DNA from: CAZNFR01 sp964572225
GTDB taxonomy: Bacteria; Bacteroidota; Bacteroidia; Bacteroidales; GCA-2748055
NCBI GenBank assembly: GCA_964572225.1
Contig: CAZNFR010000015.1
Span: forward strand, 1-55,792
Length of the DNA: 55,792 nucleotides
Direction: 5' to 3'
Positions 25,458 through 33,987 of the stretch are shown here, one piece after another. A model generated the notes under the pieces. It saw nothing but the letters and a program-made list of their open reading frames with translations, searched no databases and was not told the DNA's origin. The translations under genes were made by a program, and so were the position numbers. The stretch's first letter is position 1. Each line of letters begins with the position of its first letter.

Positions 25458-25610
25458 TCCGAATTTAATCGTTTATGGGAATTTAGTTAGTGATTCTTTT
25501 TTAAAAGCAAAGCTAAGGATCAGAATAAAATTAAGCCAAAAAATATTCACGGTTTTATTCCTATTTTTAGATGCTGATTTTCGGAAATATCACATTCAAA
25601 ACTAACCAAC

Positions 25611-28400
25611 ATGTTACTTTCAGTCCAAAAAAGACTCATTCTTTTTCTTTTTTCAACCTTCTTCTTTGCCGGGTTATCCTCTCAACAAACTCAAATTGTC
25701 TACTTGTCCGGTACCGGAAGCGATAATACGGTCGATTGGGAATTCTTTTGTACCGGAGGAAGGAACAGCGGCGAATGGACCACTATCCCTGTACCCTCCT
25801 GTTGGGAACTGCAGGGATTCGGTACCTACAACTACGCTCATGATAAGGATAAAGCAGACGAATCGGGACAGTACCGGTATTCCTTTGAGGTACCGGCAGA
25901 TTATAAGGATAAAAAAGTGGAGATTGTATTTGTAGGCTCTATGACCGATACCGAAGTGAAAATCAATGGCAGTCTGGCAGGACCCATTCATCAGGGTGCT
26001 TTCTATCAGTTTGATTATGACATCAGTTCCCTTCTCAATTACGGAGAAAAAAATCTGCTCGAAGTTAAAGTGGATAAAATGTCTTCCAATGAATCGGTTA
26101 ATGCCGCCGAAAGAAAAGCCGATTATTGGATTTTTGGTGGGATCTTCAGACCTGTGTATCTACGTATACTTCCGAAGGAAAATATTGACAGGGTCGCCAT
26201 TGATGCAAAGGCAGATGGCAGTTTCTATAGTGATGTATTTTTGGATAACCTGGAAAAATCAAACCGGATTGAAGTCGTGATTACCGATTTGGAAGGGAAT
26301 ATCTCGGGGTCAACCAGCCTGGATGAGCTTGAAAAAGGACAGGAAAAGGCAGGTATTCAGATGAAAATAGAAAATCCTGAATTGTGGAGTCCGGAATATC
26401 CCAATCTGTACAATGCGGTTTTCCGTCTCTACAGGAAAAATGAATTGGTTCATGAATATGTGCAAAGGTTTGGGTTCAGGACTGTCGAAGTGATAAAAGA
26501 AGACGGTATCTATGTGAATGGGGCGAAAATTATGTTCAGGGGAGTAAACCGCCATTCGTTCTGGCCTGGCTCAGGCAGGACCCTGAATAAAGAGCTTTGC
26601 ATTATCGACGTGAACCTTATGAAGGACATGAATATGAATGCCGTGCGGATGTCCCACTATCCTCCCGACCCTCATTTCCTTGACGTTTGCGACAGCCTGG
26701 GACTCTTTGTGCTCAATGAGCTTGCCGGCTGGCAACGCCCTCCCTACGACACTAAAGTTGGTAAAAAGCTGGTGAGGGAAATGGTGACCCGGGATGTTAA
26801 TCATCCCTCAATTGTACTCTGGGATAACGGCAATGAGGGAGGATGGAATACCGAACTGGATAATGAATTTGCTAAATATGATCCACAAAAAAGAAAAGTC
26901 ATTCATCCCTGGATGCTCTTCAATGGCATGGATACCAAACATTACCGTGACTGGGATTTTGGTATGAATACCTTGTTTCACGGAAGGGACATTTTCTTTC
27001 CAACGGAATTTCTTCACGGTCTGTATGATGGCGGACATGGTGCCGGGCTTGAGGATTTTTGGAACAGTATGGTGAATAATCCTCGTTCGGCCGGCGGATT
27101 CCTATGGGTTTTCTCAGACGAAGGGGTGGTAAGAACCGATATGGACGGGTGGATTGATACCCAAAAGAGTAACGCACCCGATGGGATTGTTGGCCCATAC
27201 CGGGAAAAAGAGGGTTCCTTTTTTACCATCAAAGAGATATGGTCGCCGGTTCATCATAAAATGGATTTTATTCCTGTCAGTTTTAAGGGTTTGATTGAAT
27301 TGGAAAACAGATTCTTCTACACCAACCTTAGGGATTGCTTCTTTGAGGTAAGTATTGAAAATCTGAAGGTCCATTTCAATACAATCAATACTACAAAAAC
27401 ATACCCGGTCACCATGGCCTCTGTAAAGCCAGGCGAAAAAGGAATCCTGGACCTGAACCTGCCTTCCGACTGGAGAAACTATGATGTACTAACCTTAAAA
27501 GCAACAGATCCGCATGGAAGAGAAATTATGACATGGTCATGGCCTGTGAAAACACCGGAAAACTTTTCATCCGGCATTAAATCAGGCGAATATTCTACCA
27601 GCCACAAAGTGGAAGCTTTTGATAACCAGGATCACTTCATTTTATCTTCAGGAAATAAGGAAGTTACCATTTCAAGGAATTCCGGACTGATTGAAAAGAT
27701 TAGGATTGATGGAGAAGACTTTCCTTTGTCCGGAGGACCGTACCCGTCACATGACACATTGATTATCAAAGAAATAAGCTCGGGATTTACCCCGGGTGGC
27801 GACTATCGTTTGTCTTTTAAAACTGAAGGTGGACTCAATGATATTATCTATCAGCTTTCATCCGATGGATGGCTTATGGTGGAGTCCAGCATCAAAGGGA
27901 ACGGCAGATTCGATTACATGGGTGTGGACTTTTACTTCCCTGAATCGGAAGTGAAAAGTGTTGAATTGGTTGCCGACGGACCCTACCGGGTATGGAAGAA
28001 CAGACTGAAAGGTCCCCAATTCGGACTCTGGCATAAGGAATATAATAATACCATTACCGGAGAATCCTGGGTCTACCCAGAATTTAAAGGATATTATTCG
28101 AATTTCTACCGGATGAAAGTGAATACCACTACCCTGCCCCTTACCGTTATGAGCGGAACACAGGACTTATATCTGAAACTGTATAATCCTGAACCTCCCA
28201 AAGGGGCTTATAACGAAAATACCAATCCGGCGTTTTCAAAAGGGGATATTTCATTCCTTCAGGGCATCAGTCCCATAGGAACAAAATTCAAAAATCCGGA
28301 ACAAATTGGACCTATGGGACAAAAGAACAATTATGGTGCATGGGCCGATGATAAACCCCACAGGAGTGTGTTGTATTTCTATTTTGGCGAACTGAAATAA
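25611..28400 (+). CDS. Secreted glycoside hydrolase family 2 protein (beta-galactosidase-like)
   Basis: A 929-residue enzyme with signal peptide (LFLFSTFFFAGLSSQQ). The GH2 order is sugar-binding sandwich (about 30-190), immunoglobulin-like domain (190-295), TIM barrel (about 295-560), and a C-terminal sandwich typical of large beta-galactosidases (about 670-925). Motifs are RGVNRHSFWP, MNMNAVRMSHYPPD, and WDNGNEGGWN with acid/base E409; E466 in FFPTEFLHG is the likely nucleophile. It cleaves beta-linked hexosides or uronides, and the exact sugar is unknown. It stands alone and runs tail to tail with marC (2-base gap). Confidence 0.88.
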   Translation: MLLSVQKRLILFLFSTFFFAGLSSQQTQIVYLSGTGSDNTVDWEFFCTGGRNSGEWTTIPVPSCWELQGFGTYNYAHDKDKADESGQYRYSFEVPADYKDKKVEIVFVGSMTDTEVKINGSLAGPIHQGAFYQFDYDISSLLNYGEKNLLEVKVDKMSSNESVNAAERKADYWIFGGIFRPVYLRILPKENIDRVAIDAKADGSFYSDVFLDNLEKSNRIEVVITDLEGNISGSTSLDELEKGQEKAGIQMKIENPELWSPEYPNLYNAVFRLYRKNELVHEYVQRFGFRTVEVIKEDGIYVNGAKIMFRGVNRHSFWPGSGRTLNKELCIIDVNLMKDMNMNAVRMSHYPPDPHFLDVCDSLGLFVLNELAGWQRPPYDTKVGKKLVREMVTRDVNHPSIVLWDNGNEGGWNTELDNEFAKYDPQKRKVIHPWMLFNGMDTKHYRDWDFGMNTLFHGRDIFFPTEFLHGLYDGGHGAGLEDFWNSMVNNPRSAGGFLWVFSDEGVVRTDMDGWIDTQKSNAPDGIVGPYREKEGSFFTIKEIWSPVHHKMDFIPVSFKGLIELENRFFYTNLRDCFFEVSIENLKVHFNTINTTKTYPVTMASVKPGEKGILDLNLPSDWRNYDVLTLKATDPHGREIMTWSWPVKTPENFSSGIKSGEYSTSHKVEAFDNQDHFILSSGNKEVTISRNSGLIEKIRIDGEDFPLSGGPYPSHDTLIIKEISSGFTPGGDYRLSFKTEGGLNDIIYQLSSDGWLMVESSIKGNGRFDYMGVDFYFPESEVKSVELVADGPYRVWKNRLKGPQFGLWHKEYNNTITGESWVYPEFKGYYSNFYRMKVNTTTLPLTVMSGTQDLYLKLYNPEPPKGAYNENTNPAFSKGDISFLQGISPIGTKFKNPEQIGPMGQKNNYGAWADDKPHRSVLYFYFGELK

Positions 28401-28402
28401 GC

Positions 28403-28984
28403 TTAATTTCCAAGATCCAGTCCGGTATTGGAAAGAAAAAGCCTTATCGCGATGGCAAGAAGGATTATGCCGAAAAACTTGCGAAGGATGTGAAGTCCAC
28501 CAGGCCCCAGTATCCGCTCAAACCAGCGGGTGGATTTGAGTACAAGGAATACGAAGATCATATTCAGGATCAGGGCAATAAGGATATTTATTGTTTCATA
28601 CTCAGCCTTCAGGGAAAGCATGGTAGTTATGGATCCGGCACCTGCGATCAGAGGAAATGCCAGAGGTACAATAGCCGCACTCTTCCCTGGAGCATCATGT
28701 TTGAATAGCTCCACACCCAGCACCATCTCAATGCCCAGGAGAAATACCACCACAGAACCGGCAATGGCAAAGGAGGAAATATCCACACCGAAAATCCCAA
28801 GCAAGGGTTTTCCAATGAACAGAAAACCCAACATGATCCCAAGAGCAACCAGGGTTATTCCCCCCGCATTGATTTCACCGGTTTTCGTCTTAAGGTCAAG
28901 TATAATGGGTATTGAGCCCAGAATATCAATGATGGCGAACAATACCATTGATGCGGCTGTAATTTCAACTATATTCAGGTGCAT
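28403..28984 (-). CDS. MarC-family integral membrane protein
   Basis: A 193-residue protein with six predicted helices. It carries MarC/UPF0056 segments: FAIIDILGSIPIILDL, VFLLGIEMVLGVELFKHD and IVPLAFPLIAGAGSITTMLS. The role of MarC proteins is not settled despite the name (multiple antibiotic resistance). The ATG at 28984 (MHLNIVEITAAS) is preferred; an in-frame TTG six codons upstream is the only other candidate. The G-rich tract lies just upstream of the start, so it falls in the leader or promoter zone of this gene. Confidence 0.88.
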   Translation of the reverse strand: MHLNIVEITAASMVLFAIIDILGSIPIILDLKTKTGEINAGGITLVALGIMLGFLFIGKPLLGIFGVDISSFAIAGSVVVFLLGIEMVLGVELFKHDAPGKSAAIVPLAFPLIAGAGSITTMLSLKAEYETINILIALILNMIFVFLVLKSTRWFERILGPGGLHILRKFFGIILLAIAIRLFLSNTGLDLGN

Positions 28985-29063
28985 AATCAGTTTTTGCGGC
29001 AAAAATAGAACTTTTCCAGCGAAAGCCTACCTCATATTTTAAGTAATTCCTTGTTATGTAACA

Positions 29064-29140
29064 GCCCATCCCCCCTATCTCCTTTCATCCCCCTTAATCC
29101 TCTTTCATCCCCTTTCATCCCCCTATCCCTAAATCCCCAA
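29064..29140. repeat. Second C-rich low-complexity tract (G-rich on the coding strand)
   Basis: Repeats of the type ATCCCCC-TTAATCC and TTTCATCCCC run from between the RimK-like gene and marC into the last codons of the RimK-like gene. On the minus strand it is G-runs of 3-6 with ATGAAA/ATTAA spacers. Some loops are longer than 7 bases, so quadruplex formation is less certain than at 14961-15026. The shared unit ATCCCCCTTAATCC suggests a common origin. Confidence 0.7.
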
Positions 29141-30031
29141 CCTCACCCTGATAAACCTGTATATCTCATCGGCAATATTAACTTCACAACACTTCTCCAT
29201 TCCTTCAAATCCCGGGGAAGAATTAACCTCACAAATCTTAAATCCATTCTTATCGAAGAGAAGATCCACACCCGCAATATCGAGATTAAGAATCTTTGAA
29301 ATCTCCAAAACAATCCATTCCAGTTCCGGGGTGATATTGTACCTGCGCACATCTCCACCCTGACTAAAATTAGCTTTGAAGCTTCCGTCTTTTGCAATCC
29401 TCTCCATCGCAGAAATAACCCTTCCTCCTATCGTCAGCACACGCAAATCGCGTCCCCTACTCTCCTCAATAAACTCCTGAAGGATAATATTAGATGTTTT
29501 GTTGGTTGCGTGAATAAGTTGAATCAGATCGTTAAAGGAATTCTTATCCATGCTGAGAAAAACCCCGTTCCCCTGCGAACCCGAGAGGGTCTTAACGATA
29601 ACCGGGAATTTTAGTTGCTTCTCTACAATGTCAGGATTCACCGGAAACTTAAGCAGAATGGTTTTGGGAATGGGAAGATTCGATTCTGCCAAAATCTGGT
29701 GAGTGTATAACTTATCCTTGACCGTGTCGATACTTTGCGACGAATTTACACAGTATACTCCAAGCCTTTCCAGATGCCTGATCACAGCCAGGGCAAAATA
29801 GGTTGTGCCTGCTCCCATCCGCGGCAGTAAAAAATCAGGAAGGGCTGTAGGTACCTGATCTACCAGAATGCTCTTCCGGTCTTCCCTGGTAACGATAATA
29901 TCGATCTGATCAGGACTTAAAACCCTAATCTGTATTCCATGCTCTTTGGCAACCTCAATAAACCTGAATATCTCATAGGCTTCCGGACTCAGTTTTTCTT
30001 CCGGTACTTTAAATAAAATCCACCCAAGCAT
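29129..30031 (-). CDS. RimK-like ATP-grasp ligase
   Basis: A 300-residue ATP-grasp protein of the RimK family, which adds amino acids (classically glutamate) to protein or small-molecule carboxylates. Visible segments are the lid and nucleotide-binding KFPVIVKTLSGSQGNGVFL, ILQEFIEESRGRDLRVLTIG, GSFKANFSQGGDVRRYN and metal-binding ICEVNSSPGFEGMEK. Length matches RimK (300). No ribosomal S6 gene or coenzyme F420 gene is near, so the substrate is open. Its last codons (RVRLGI) are encoded within the C-rich repeat tract, so the C-terminus may have been reshaped by it. Confidence 0.88.
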   Translation of the reverse strand: MLGWILFKVPEEKLSPEAYEIFRFIEVAKEHGIQIRVLSPDQIDIIVTREDRKSILVDQVPTALPDFLLPRMGAGTTYFALAVIRHLERLGVYCVNSSQSIDTVKDKLYTHQILAESNLPIPKTILLKFPVNPDIVEKQLKFPVIVKTLSGSQGNGVFLSMDKNSFNDLIQLIHATNKTSNIILQEFIEESRGRDLRVLTIGGRVISAMERIAKDGSFKANFSQGGDVRRYNITPELEWIVLEISKILNLDIAGVDLLFDKNGFKICEVNSSPGFEGMEKCCEVNIADEIYRFIRVRLGI

Positions 30032-30221
30032 ATCCTATAATATTGATTATAAATACTTTAAATAATTATCTCTTTTTGAAAAAGCGGATAAATGTACGCT
30101 AATTTTTTACGATTTATAGCGCTTCGAAAGCAGAAAATTGAGCAGGTAATTTTCCTCCGCTAAAAACTGTCAACTCCTAAGGGTATTCAAACACATTTCC
30201 ATTCAAGCCGGAAAGGGCCTG

Positions 30222-32465
30222 CTAAAATTGAAGACTTACTCCGGCAATGATGCTTCTGCCGGGTGCGTAAATGCGGCTTTGTGTTCCTAACACCGAACGG
30301 TTAAGGTGTTCGTAATAGTTCTCATTGAAGAGGTTATGTATTTCAGCATTAAGTTTCATGAATTCCGTAATTCTGTAATCCAATCTAAAGTCAGCAACCA
30401 GAAAGGAAGGGGTTACGGTTTCTCCATATTCCTCAGAAATCCTGGATTGCTCTGCCGCATACCGCAAACTTAAGGAAGGATGCAATTTTGATCCCATGTA
30501 ATCTCCTTTCAATGAATACATTACCTCCAATGGAGGTATCTCAGGTAAGGCTTGCTTATGCTCTAGATCCTCAGCAAAAGTCAGAGCCAAATCTATCCTT
30601 TGCTCCAAACGAAAAGGAAGTTCCATTTCAATTCTGAACTCAAATCCGGTTTTAAATGCATTTCCGATATTACGATATTTCCTTACCCCCGGGCTCGCGG
30701 GCATCCTTGGGGTTAATGAAGAATCAATCAGTGATGAGATATAGTCCTCCATAAATGAAACAAAAATGTCCAGGTCCAGAGTGAACCTTTCCTGACTCCA
30801 GTTAAAAACCAGATCGGCCTGATTGTTAGTCTCGGGCAAAAGTCGCGGATTCCCAACCACTTCATAAGGATCCTGTCCCACAGAGAAATAATTGATGAAT
30901 CGTTCTGTCAGACTTGCACTTCTTTGGACCCTACCAATCCAGAAACCCCCTTTTACTCCTCCCTGAAATGCTTGCTGAATGCCCGTGCTGAACGATGTAT
31001 TAAGTTGTTTCGTTTTTTCGGCTGAAGGGTCCTCTGGAAATTCAGCGGCTATATCCCTTATCTCAGACTGGTTTAGCTCAAACCGGGATGAAAAAACAAA
31101 GTTGAATTTCCCTATTAGTAACTGATATTCGCCAAATAAACCGCTTCGCCTAATCCGACTGTCCTGCCAAACATTATCGTTCAAAATTTTTCCGGCATTG
31201 GGACCCATCAGAAACTCACGAGTCCGGGTTCCATCTGCCTCTTCAGATCGAAAATCCAACCCGGTATAGAGCCTGCCTCCATTGATAGTCCAGGTTGCCT
31301 GGGTTCTTCCTCCATAATTAAGGGTGTTTGCCTGTGTCACGGCATTTACCATTCTTGGATCAAGCTCTTTCAGGAGGTTATCCATTTTGTGGTCGACAAA
31401 AGAACCGAAAAAGGCAGTCTCCCAATTTTGCAGGGCTATTTCCCGGAATTCAGCTTTATGATTAATGTTTAGCATCCAGGTATCATCATCCCTGAGATCC
31501 ATGGGCAGTGCAGCAAAATCGGCATCTCTTGCAATATTATATAAGGCGGAAATCCGTATATCCTGATTCTCAGCAATTCTTAACCCAACATGAGTCCCGA
31601 AACTATTTCTCAAAAAACCGGCTTTAACTTTCTCCCCGTTTCCCGTGGTATAGTCATCACCTTGCGACCATGCGGCGAATACCCCCAGGTCATAGCTTTC
31701 TCCCCGGGCCGAAATTTGTCCCTCACTCCGGAATATACGACCATTGCTCTCATAAGCAGTAGAAACCCTTCCTTCCAACTCCGGGTCTGCAGAGAAAGTG
31801 AGCCTTTCCGGCAGAAAATTTATGGTAGCCCCGAAACCATTCCCATATCGTAAAGCATAAGGACCCTTCAAAACTTCAATCCGGTCGGTCATGTTGGGCG
31901 CCATCTGACTGGTAGGAGGATCCATCCTGTTCGGACAGGCGGCTGAAGCACTCTGCACCCCATCGAAAACAATATTAAGCCTGTCATACTTAAATCCTCT
32001 GAAAACGGGGTCAAATCCGTAAGATCCACTTTTCCGGATATTGCATATCCCGGTAACCTGATCCAACAAGGCAGCTCCATCATGTGCAAGCTTTTCGGTA
32101 TAATCCAGCTTTACCTCTTCTCCAGCCTTCCCGGGTCTGATCGAAATTATGGTAACCGGATATAAACTAAACTGTCTTTTCTCAGGGAAAAAAACTTCCT
32201 GTTCAATAAGGGATTTCAATTGACTGCCATCCCATTCCCATGACCCATAGCTGATATGGGTAACTACCATTTTCGTTTCTGCCTTAAAACTAAACTCAAT
32301 AATGCCATGGATATCCGTAACCCCGTGTTGATTGCCATACTGCCATGCTGCACCCGTAATGGCCTGCCGGGTTTGTTTATCTTCCAGCTTTATCTGATGA
32401 AGACCCTGGGAAAACGCGGTAAATGAAATAGCTAAATAGAATATAGTCAGGATGGAATGGCGCAT
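30222..32465 (-). CDS. TonB-dependent receptor, OprC/NosA-like copper type
   Basis: A 747-residue outer-membrane receptor: signal peptide (LAISFTAFSQ), carboxypeptidase-like strand domain (about 22-100), plug (about 115-225) and 22-strand barrel ending IIAGVSLQF. The plug has AACPNRMDPPTSQM with C177 and M181, the CxxxM pattern. The barrel has VDHKMDN with H359 and M361, the HxM pattern. In Pseudomonas OprC, C143/M147 and H323/M325 bind copper; the spacing between the two motifs there (180) is almost the same as here (182). Copper import is therefore a good prediction. A -7 box TAACTTTG lies 34 bases upstream. Confidence 0.85.
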   Translation of the reverse strand: MRHSILTIFYLAISFTAFSQGLHQIKLEDKQTRQAITGAAWQYGNQHGVTDIHGIIEFSFKAETKMVVTHISYGSWEWDGSQLKSLIEQEVFFPEKRQFSLYPVTIISIRPGKAGEEVKLDYTEKLAHDGAALLDQVTGICNIRKSGSYGFDPVFRGFKYDRLNIVFDGVQSASAACPNRMDPPTSQMAPNMTDRIEVLKGPYALRYGNGFGATINFLPERLTFSADPELEGRVSTAYESNGRIFRSEGQISARGESYDLGVFAAWSQGDDYTTGNGEKVKAGFLRNSFGTHVGLRIAENQDIRISALYNIARDADFAALPMDLRDDDTWMLNINHKAEFREIALQNWETAFFGSFVDHKMDNLLKELDPRMVNAVTQANTLNYGGRTQATWTINGGRLYTGLDFRSEEADGTRTREFLMGPNAGKILNDNVWQDSRIRRSGLFGEYQLLIGKFNFVFSSRFELNQSEIRDIAAEFPEDPSAEKTKQLNTSFSTGIQQAFQGGVKGGFWIGRVQRSASLTERFINYFSVGQDPYEVVGNPRLLPETNNQADLVFNWSQERFTLDLDIFVSFMEDYISSLIDSSLTPRMPASPGVRKYRNIGNAFKTGFEFRIEMELPFRLEQRIDLALTFAEDLEHKQALPEIPPLEVMYSLKGDYMGSKLHPSLSLRYAAEQSRISEEYGETVTPSFLVADFRLDYRITEFMKLNAEIHNLFNENYYEHLNRSVLGTQSRIYAPGRSIIAGVSLQF

Positions 32466-32499
32466 GGGAACCTTTGTTTTATAATTTAAATTGTTAAAA

Positions 32500-32507
32500 C
32501 AAAGTTA
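32500..32507 (-). promoter_or_regulatory. Bacteroidota -7 box before the copper-type receptor
   Basis: TAACTTTG (TAnnTTTG) on the minus strand, 34 bases before the ATG, in the 72-base gap after the GH172 gene. It suggests the receptor can be transcribed independently. Confidence 0.5.
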
Positions 32508-32537
32508 AAATATTATTGTTCAGCCACGCTTATTTTG

Positions 32538-33704
32538 TTACCTGAGTTCTAGTTCATCCTTGGATGGGAGCTCAGGAAAGGGTGAATGTGGCTCGGTCTG
32601 ATACCAGAATGCCACCGAAGAAATATCATCCTTAAGGGGAAGATACCTTCCTCCACTTCTCCAGCCCAGGGCCTGGATGGTTACCTTCAGGTCCTTTTCA
32701 AACCGAATGGGGTCGGTGATATGCCAACGGTACATCTTAAAGCGGGTCTGCGCCAGGTCGAGAAGATTATCGTCGGGTCTTACCACAGCAAAACCGGCAT
32801 AGGGTGTAGTATAATCCTGGTATACATGTTTTCCCTCCTCATTCCGTACCGCGAAACCATAACTTCCGCAGAAATAGTCCTCCGTTCCTGTTCCGATAAT
32901 TGTAGGAAACTCCCTGTCTCCGTCCATAAAAAATTTGATCTCTCCTTCACCCCACCAACCACGACTGTTGGTTTGCCAGAGCATATAGGTACCTACGTAA
33001 TGTCCCTTGCCTTTAATACCGTCAACAATCGTATAATCCTTCATACTCTGAGTAGGATGTTCACGTCGGAAGCTTGCATGAAAATATGCTGCATCCTCGG
33101 GAATATCGGTAAGGGCATAGTTTATCTGATAATAAATCCTCATTTCCTTTTCGCCGATATTCTCCAGGGTAATCCGGCAGCTTTTACGAAATGGCATAAT
33201 CCAGTAGCAGTTAAAAGCACTTCCAGGGTTCACACATACGGCCAGGGATGATATCTGGGTGAATTTCCCCCCTTCCGCACAAAAGAAATCTCCTACTGGT
33301 ACCTCAACAGAGGGACTTTCTTCTCCATCCCAATAGATCCGGAGGATGGAATAACGCCAATGCCCGGTCGGAGTCATCCAGATCTGCTGAATGGCCCCCG
33401 GTCCTTTAATATCTGCCAGCACAAAAGTTGTATCCGATGGGATCACATAATAGGGATTCACCTTCCAACCGGTACCCAGGTCACGGGCAGCCCAATACGC
33501 CGAGCCTTCTTTGAGGGGAGTCATCCCTCCCTTTCCCGGCTCACCGGTGATGTTTTCAGGACTGATGGAACGGGTTTTTGCATCCGACAGACGGAAGAGA
33601 TTTCCCATGTCGGTGTTCAGACCATTAAAGTCCTGAGCATTAGCCATACAAAAAATAAAAAAGAATAATAAAAGAATGTTCAATCTAATACGGTAAGTTT
33701 TCAT
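32538..33704 (-). CDS. Glycoside hydrolase family 172 (DUF2961) protein
   Basis: A 388-residue secreted protein (signal peptide LLLFFFIFCMANAQ) with one DUF2961/GH172 domain of two jelly-roll-like halves. The family marks are GPGAIQQIWMTP, WRYSILRIYWDGEESPSVEV, GDFFCAEGG and the acidic pair expected for catalysis in WWGEGEIKFFMDGD (E253/E255) and GTGTEDYF (E275). Characterised members act on alpha-D-arabinofuranosides or fructofuranosides. It lies between two TonB receptors. D-arabinan use by this enzyme would not feed the L-arabinose operon directly. Confidence 0.85.
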   Translation of the reverse strand: MKTYRIRLNILLLFFFIFCMANAQDFNGLNTDMGNLFRLSDAKTRSISPENITGEPGKGGMTPLKEGSAYWAARDLGTGWKVNPYYVIPSDTTFVLADIKGPGAIQQIWMTPTGHWRYSILRIYWDGEESPSVEVPVGDFFCAEGGKFTQISSLAVCVNPGSAFNCYWIMPFRKSCRITLENIGEKEMRIYYQINYALTDIPEDAAYFHASFRREHPTQSMKDYTIVDGIKGKGHYVGTYMLWQTNSRGWWGEGEIKFFMDGDREFPTIIGTGTEDYFCGSYGFAVRNEEGKHVYQDYTTPYAGFAVVRPDDNLLDLAQTRFKMYRWHITDPIRFEKDLKVTIQALGWRSGGRYLPLKDDISSVAFWYQTEPHSPFPELPSKDELELR

Positions 33705-33935
33705 ATCGGTTAGGTTAAGTTTGGTAATCTTTCCTGAAAGGTAGGAAGTCTGAACATAAAAATCCAGATTTTCAGGGAATATTTGCCCAAAACGAAAAAC
33801 CGGTCTGTGATGAAGGTGAAAGCAAAACCAGAAATTAGTAATTCAGAGCTATGTAAATTTTACTATTTATTATTCGTTGATAGAATAAAAATAAAAACTA
33901 CATAAATGATTATATTACAGTAATTTAAAAACATT

Positions 33936-33971
33936 AATGCCGTTATTAATGCCGGCATTAATAACGGCATT
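33936..33971 (-). terminator. 36-bp perfect palindrome, probable terminator of the second TonB receptor gene
   Basis: The half-site AATGCCGTTATTAATGCC is followed at once by its exact reverse complement, with no spacer. On the minus strand it comes 16 bases after the receptor stop and is followed by AATGTTTTTAAAT, so a long hairpin plus T-run can end transcription. The half-site itself contains a direct repeat of ATTAATGCCG (with the base before it). Confidence 0.75.
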
Positions 33972-33987
33972 CAAAGAATTCTCAGCT

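Noticed and set aside
28530..29042. 170-residue open frame on the plus strand opposite marC
   Set aside because: It mirrors the marC coding sequence, with repetitive Pro/Ser/Arg composition and no domain. marC is a clear family member on the other strand.
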